DNA of 64,000 nucleotides, taken from contig JAIXWF010000011.1 in the NCBI GenBank assembly GCA_027482185.1, positions 248,001-312,000 of the forward strand. The letters are read 5' to 3'. This stretch comes from Opitutaceae bacterium. Its GTDB lineage: Bacteria > Verrucomicrobiota > Verrucomicrobiia > Opitutales > Opitutaceae. Made by a program: the position numbers and the translations under genes. Shown here in pieces: positions 63,087-64,000 of this stretch; position 1 is the first letter of the stretch; every line of letters starts with the position of its first letter. The notes beneath the pieces were generated by a model that saw only the letters and a list, made by a program, of their open reading frames with translations, was not told where the DNA came from and searched no databases.

Positions 63087-64000
63087 AGATTGCCTTTCTT
63101 CATTTCCTCGCCGGCATGCCGCGCGGCGCGGGCCGCGAGCGCCATGAACGTGAGGGACGGGTTTTGCGTGCCGGTGGAGGCCATGCTGGCGCCGTCGGTC
63201 ACGAAGACGTTCGGGCAGGCGTGCAATTGGTTCCAGCCGTTGACCAGCGAGGTCTTGGGATCGCGGCCCATGCGCACGCCGCCCATCTCGTGGATGTCGA
63301 GGCCGGGCCGGCGTTTGTCGTCGACGGCGCGGATGTTCTTCGCGCCGGCGGCCGCGAGCATCGCTTCGCCCTGGGCGAGAAAGTCCTTCAGCAGCTTCTC
63401 GTCGTTGTCGTGGTAGCCGATCGACGTCACGAGCTGCGGGATGCCCCAGGCGTCTTTTTTCTCGGGGTCGAGGCGCACGTGGTTTTCGTACCTCGGGACG
63501 GTCTCGCCCTGCATCATCATGAAGATGCCCCAGGGGCCGGGACGCGTGATCTTTTCCTTGAAGGCGGCGCCGAGGCCCGGCATGCCGTTGCCCTGCTGCC
63601 AACCGGAACGCGAGGCGCCGAAGAAGACCATGTAGCCGCGCTGGAAATCCGTTTCCTGCCGCCGCACGTTGCGGAAATTCGGCATCATCACCTGCGTCGG
63701 CCGCCGGCCCGAGTAGTACGAATCCGCGAAGCCGTCGACCGAGGCGTGCAGGCTGCCGCGGTAGTTGTGGAACGCAACGAAGCGCCCGAGCAACCCGTGG
63801 TCGTTGCCCAGGCCGGCAGGGAAACGCGCCGACTTCGAATTCAGCAAAATCAGATTCGTGTTGAGGCACGCAGCGTTCACGAAAATGACGCGGGCAAAAA
63901 ACTCCGTCACGGCCTTCGTCTGCGCGTCGACCACCCGCACGCCGCTGGCGCGGCCCGTCGCCGGATCGTGCAGGATCGATTCCACGACCGAATGCGGCCG
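63083..64000 (-). CDS. GMC-family oxidoreductase, C-terminal part (cut by window edge)
   Basis: The last 305 residues of a GMC flavoprotein dehydrogenase. The frame is open to the right edge, so the FAD-binding N-terminus is outside the window. Visible parts are the substrate-domain segment and the C-terminal active-site region with HEMGGVRMG, then NVFVTDGASM and the FAD-closing GTQNPSLTFMALAARAA. Catalytic His and Asn equivalents are plausible in HEMGG and TQNPS. Together with subunit 3 it should oxidise a sugar or sugar acid in the periplasm, passing electrons to a cytochrome encoded elsewhere. Confidence 0.9.
   Translation of the reverse strand, partial: RPHSVVESILHDPATGRASGVRVVDAQTKAVTEFFARVIFVNAACLNTNLILLNSKSARFPAGLGNDHGLLGRFVAFHNYRGSLHASVDGFADSYYSGRRPTQVMMPNFRNVRRQETDFQRGYMVFFGASRSGWQQGNGMPGLGAAFKEKITRPGPWGIFMMMQGETVPRYENHVRLDPEKKDAWGIPQLVTSIGYHDNDEKLLKDFLAQGEAMLAAAGAKNIRAVDDKRRPGLDIHEMGGVRMGRDPKTSLVNGWNQLHACPNVFVTDGASMASTGTQNPSLTFMALAARAARHAGEEMKKGNL

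Overview
The window is chromosomal DNA from a GC-rich bacterium, most likely a member of the Verrucomicrobiota near the family Opitutaceae. This is an inference from gene content: two very large TonB-dependent receptors with N-terminal carboxypeptidase-like domains, Tat-exported Gfo/Idh/MocA oxidoreductases, FG-GAP, thioredoxin-like and DUF4380 secreted proteins, a cytochrome c fused to a sugar-dehydrogenase-like propeller, and a GMC / gluconate-dehydrogenase-subunit-3 pair. I see no rRNA, confident tRNA, CRISPR array, insertion sequence or prophage. Almost all long ORFs opposite or out of frame with the listed genes are high-GC shadows.

Layout. 1-4070: 5' part of malate synthase (minus), then a deaminase, a Deg/HtrA-like protease and ClpP (plus), followed by a terminator and two nested repeat elements. 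4071-9586: a minus-strand run with a HesB/IscA-type protein, IF-3, N-acetylmuramoyl-L-alanine amidase, S1/P1-type nuclease, CrcB fluoride channel and a TIGR03790 protein. 9984-13931: a LytTR regulator with its beta-propeller sensor kinase. 14011-17013: a subtilase divergent from a DUF3500 protein. 17014-17690: a small integrase-arm-like protein bracketed by terminators. 17843-27305: a Sel1/coiled-coil/LysM giant coupled to an ATP-grasp-like protein, release factor 2 with its programmed frameshift, and membrane proteins.

27460-32388 is the most unusual locus: a bacterial nitric oxide synthase oxygenase is the last gene of a four-gene, fully overlapping operon with a NarL-type regulator, a three-PAS histidine kinase and a receiver-kinase hybrid. 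32505-34477: GDP-L-fucose synthesis (gmd, fcl). 34668-41017 (plus): a hypothetical protein, a VTC-domain / DUF4956 / HlyD-like membrane cluster, a glutathionyl transferase and an EF-G-like GTPase.

41238-46858 (minus): a secreted or regulatory gene run beginning with a 54-codon zinc-ribbon protein. 47071-64000: two TonB-dependent receptors, a cytochrome c dehydrogenase with a Gfo/Idh partner, a type IV pilin-like protein, an L,D-transpeptidase, a lipoprotein, and an overlapping operon of GMC oxidoreductase, gluconate dehydrogenase subunit 3 and a phosphodiester glycosidase.

Across the window, intergenic gaps carry a dispersed inverted-repeat family built from four or five tandem heptamers (GTTGAAA-like) ending in GACCGG or GATCGG. 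Everything here was read by eye. No database search, folding or statistical calculation was run.
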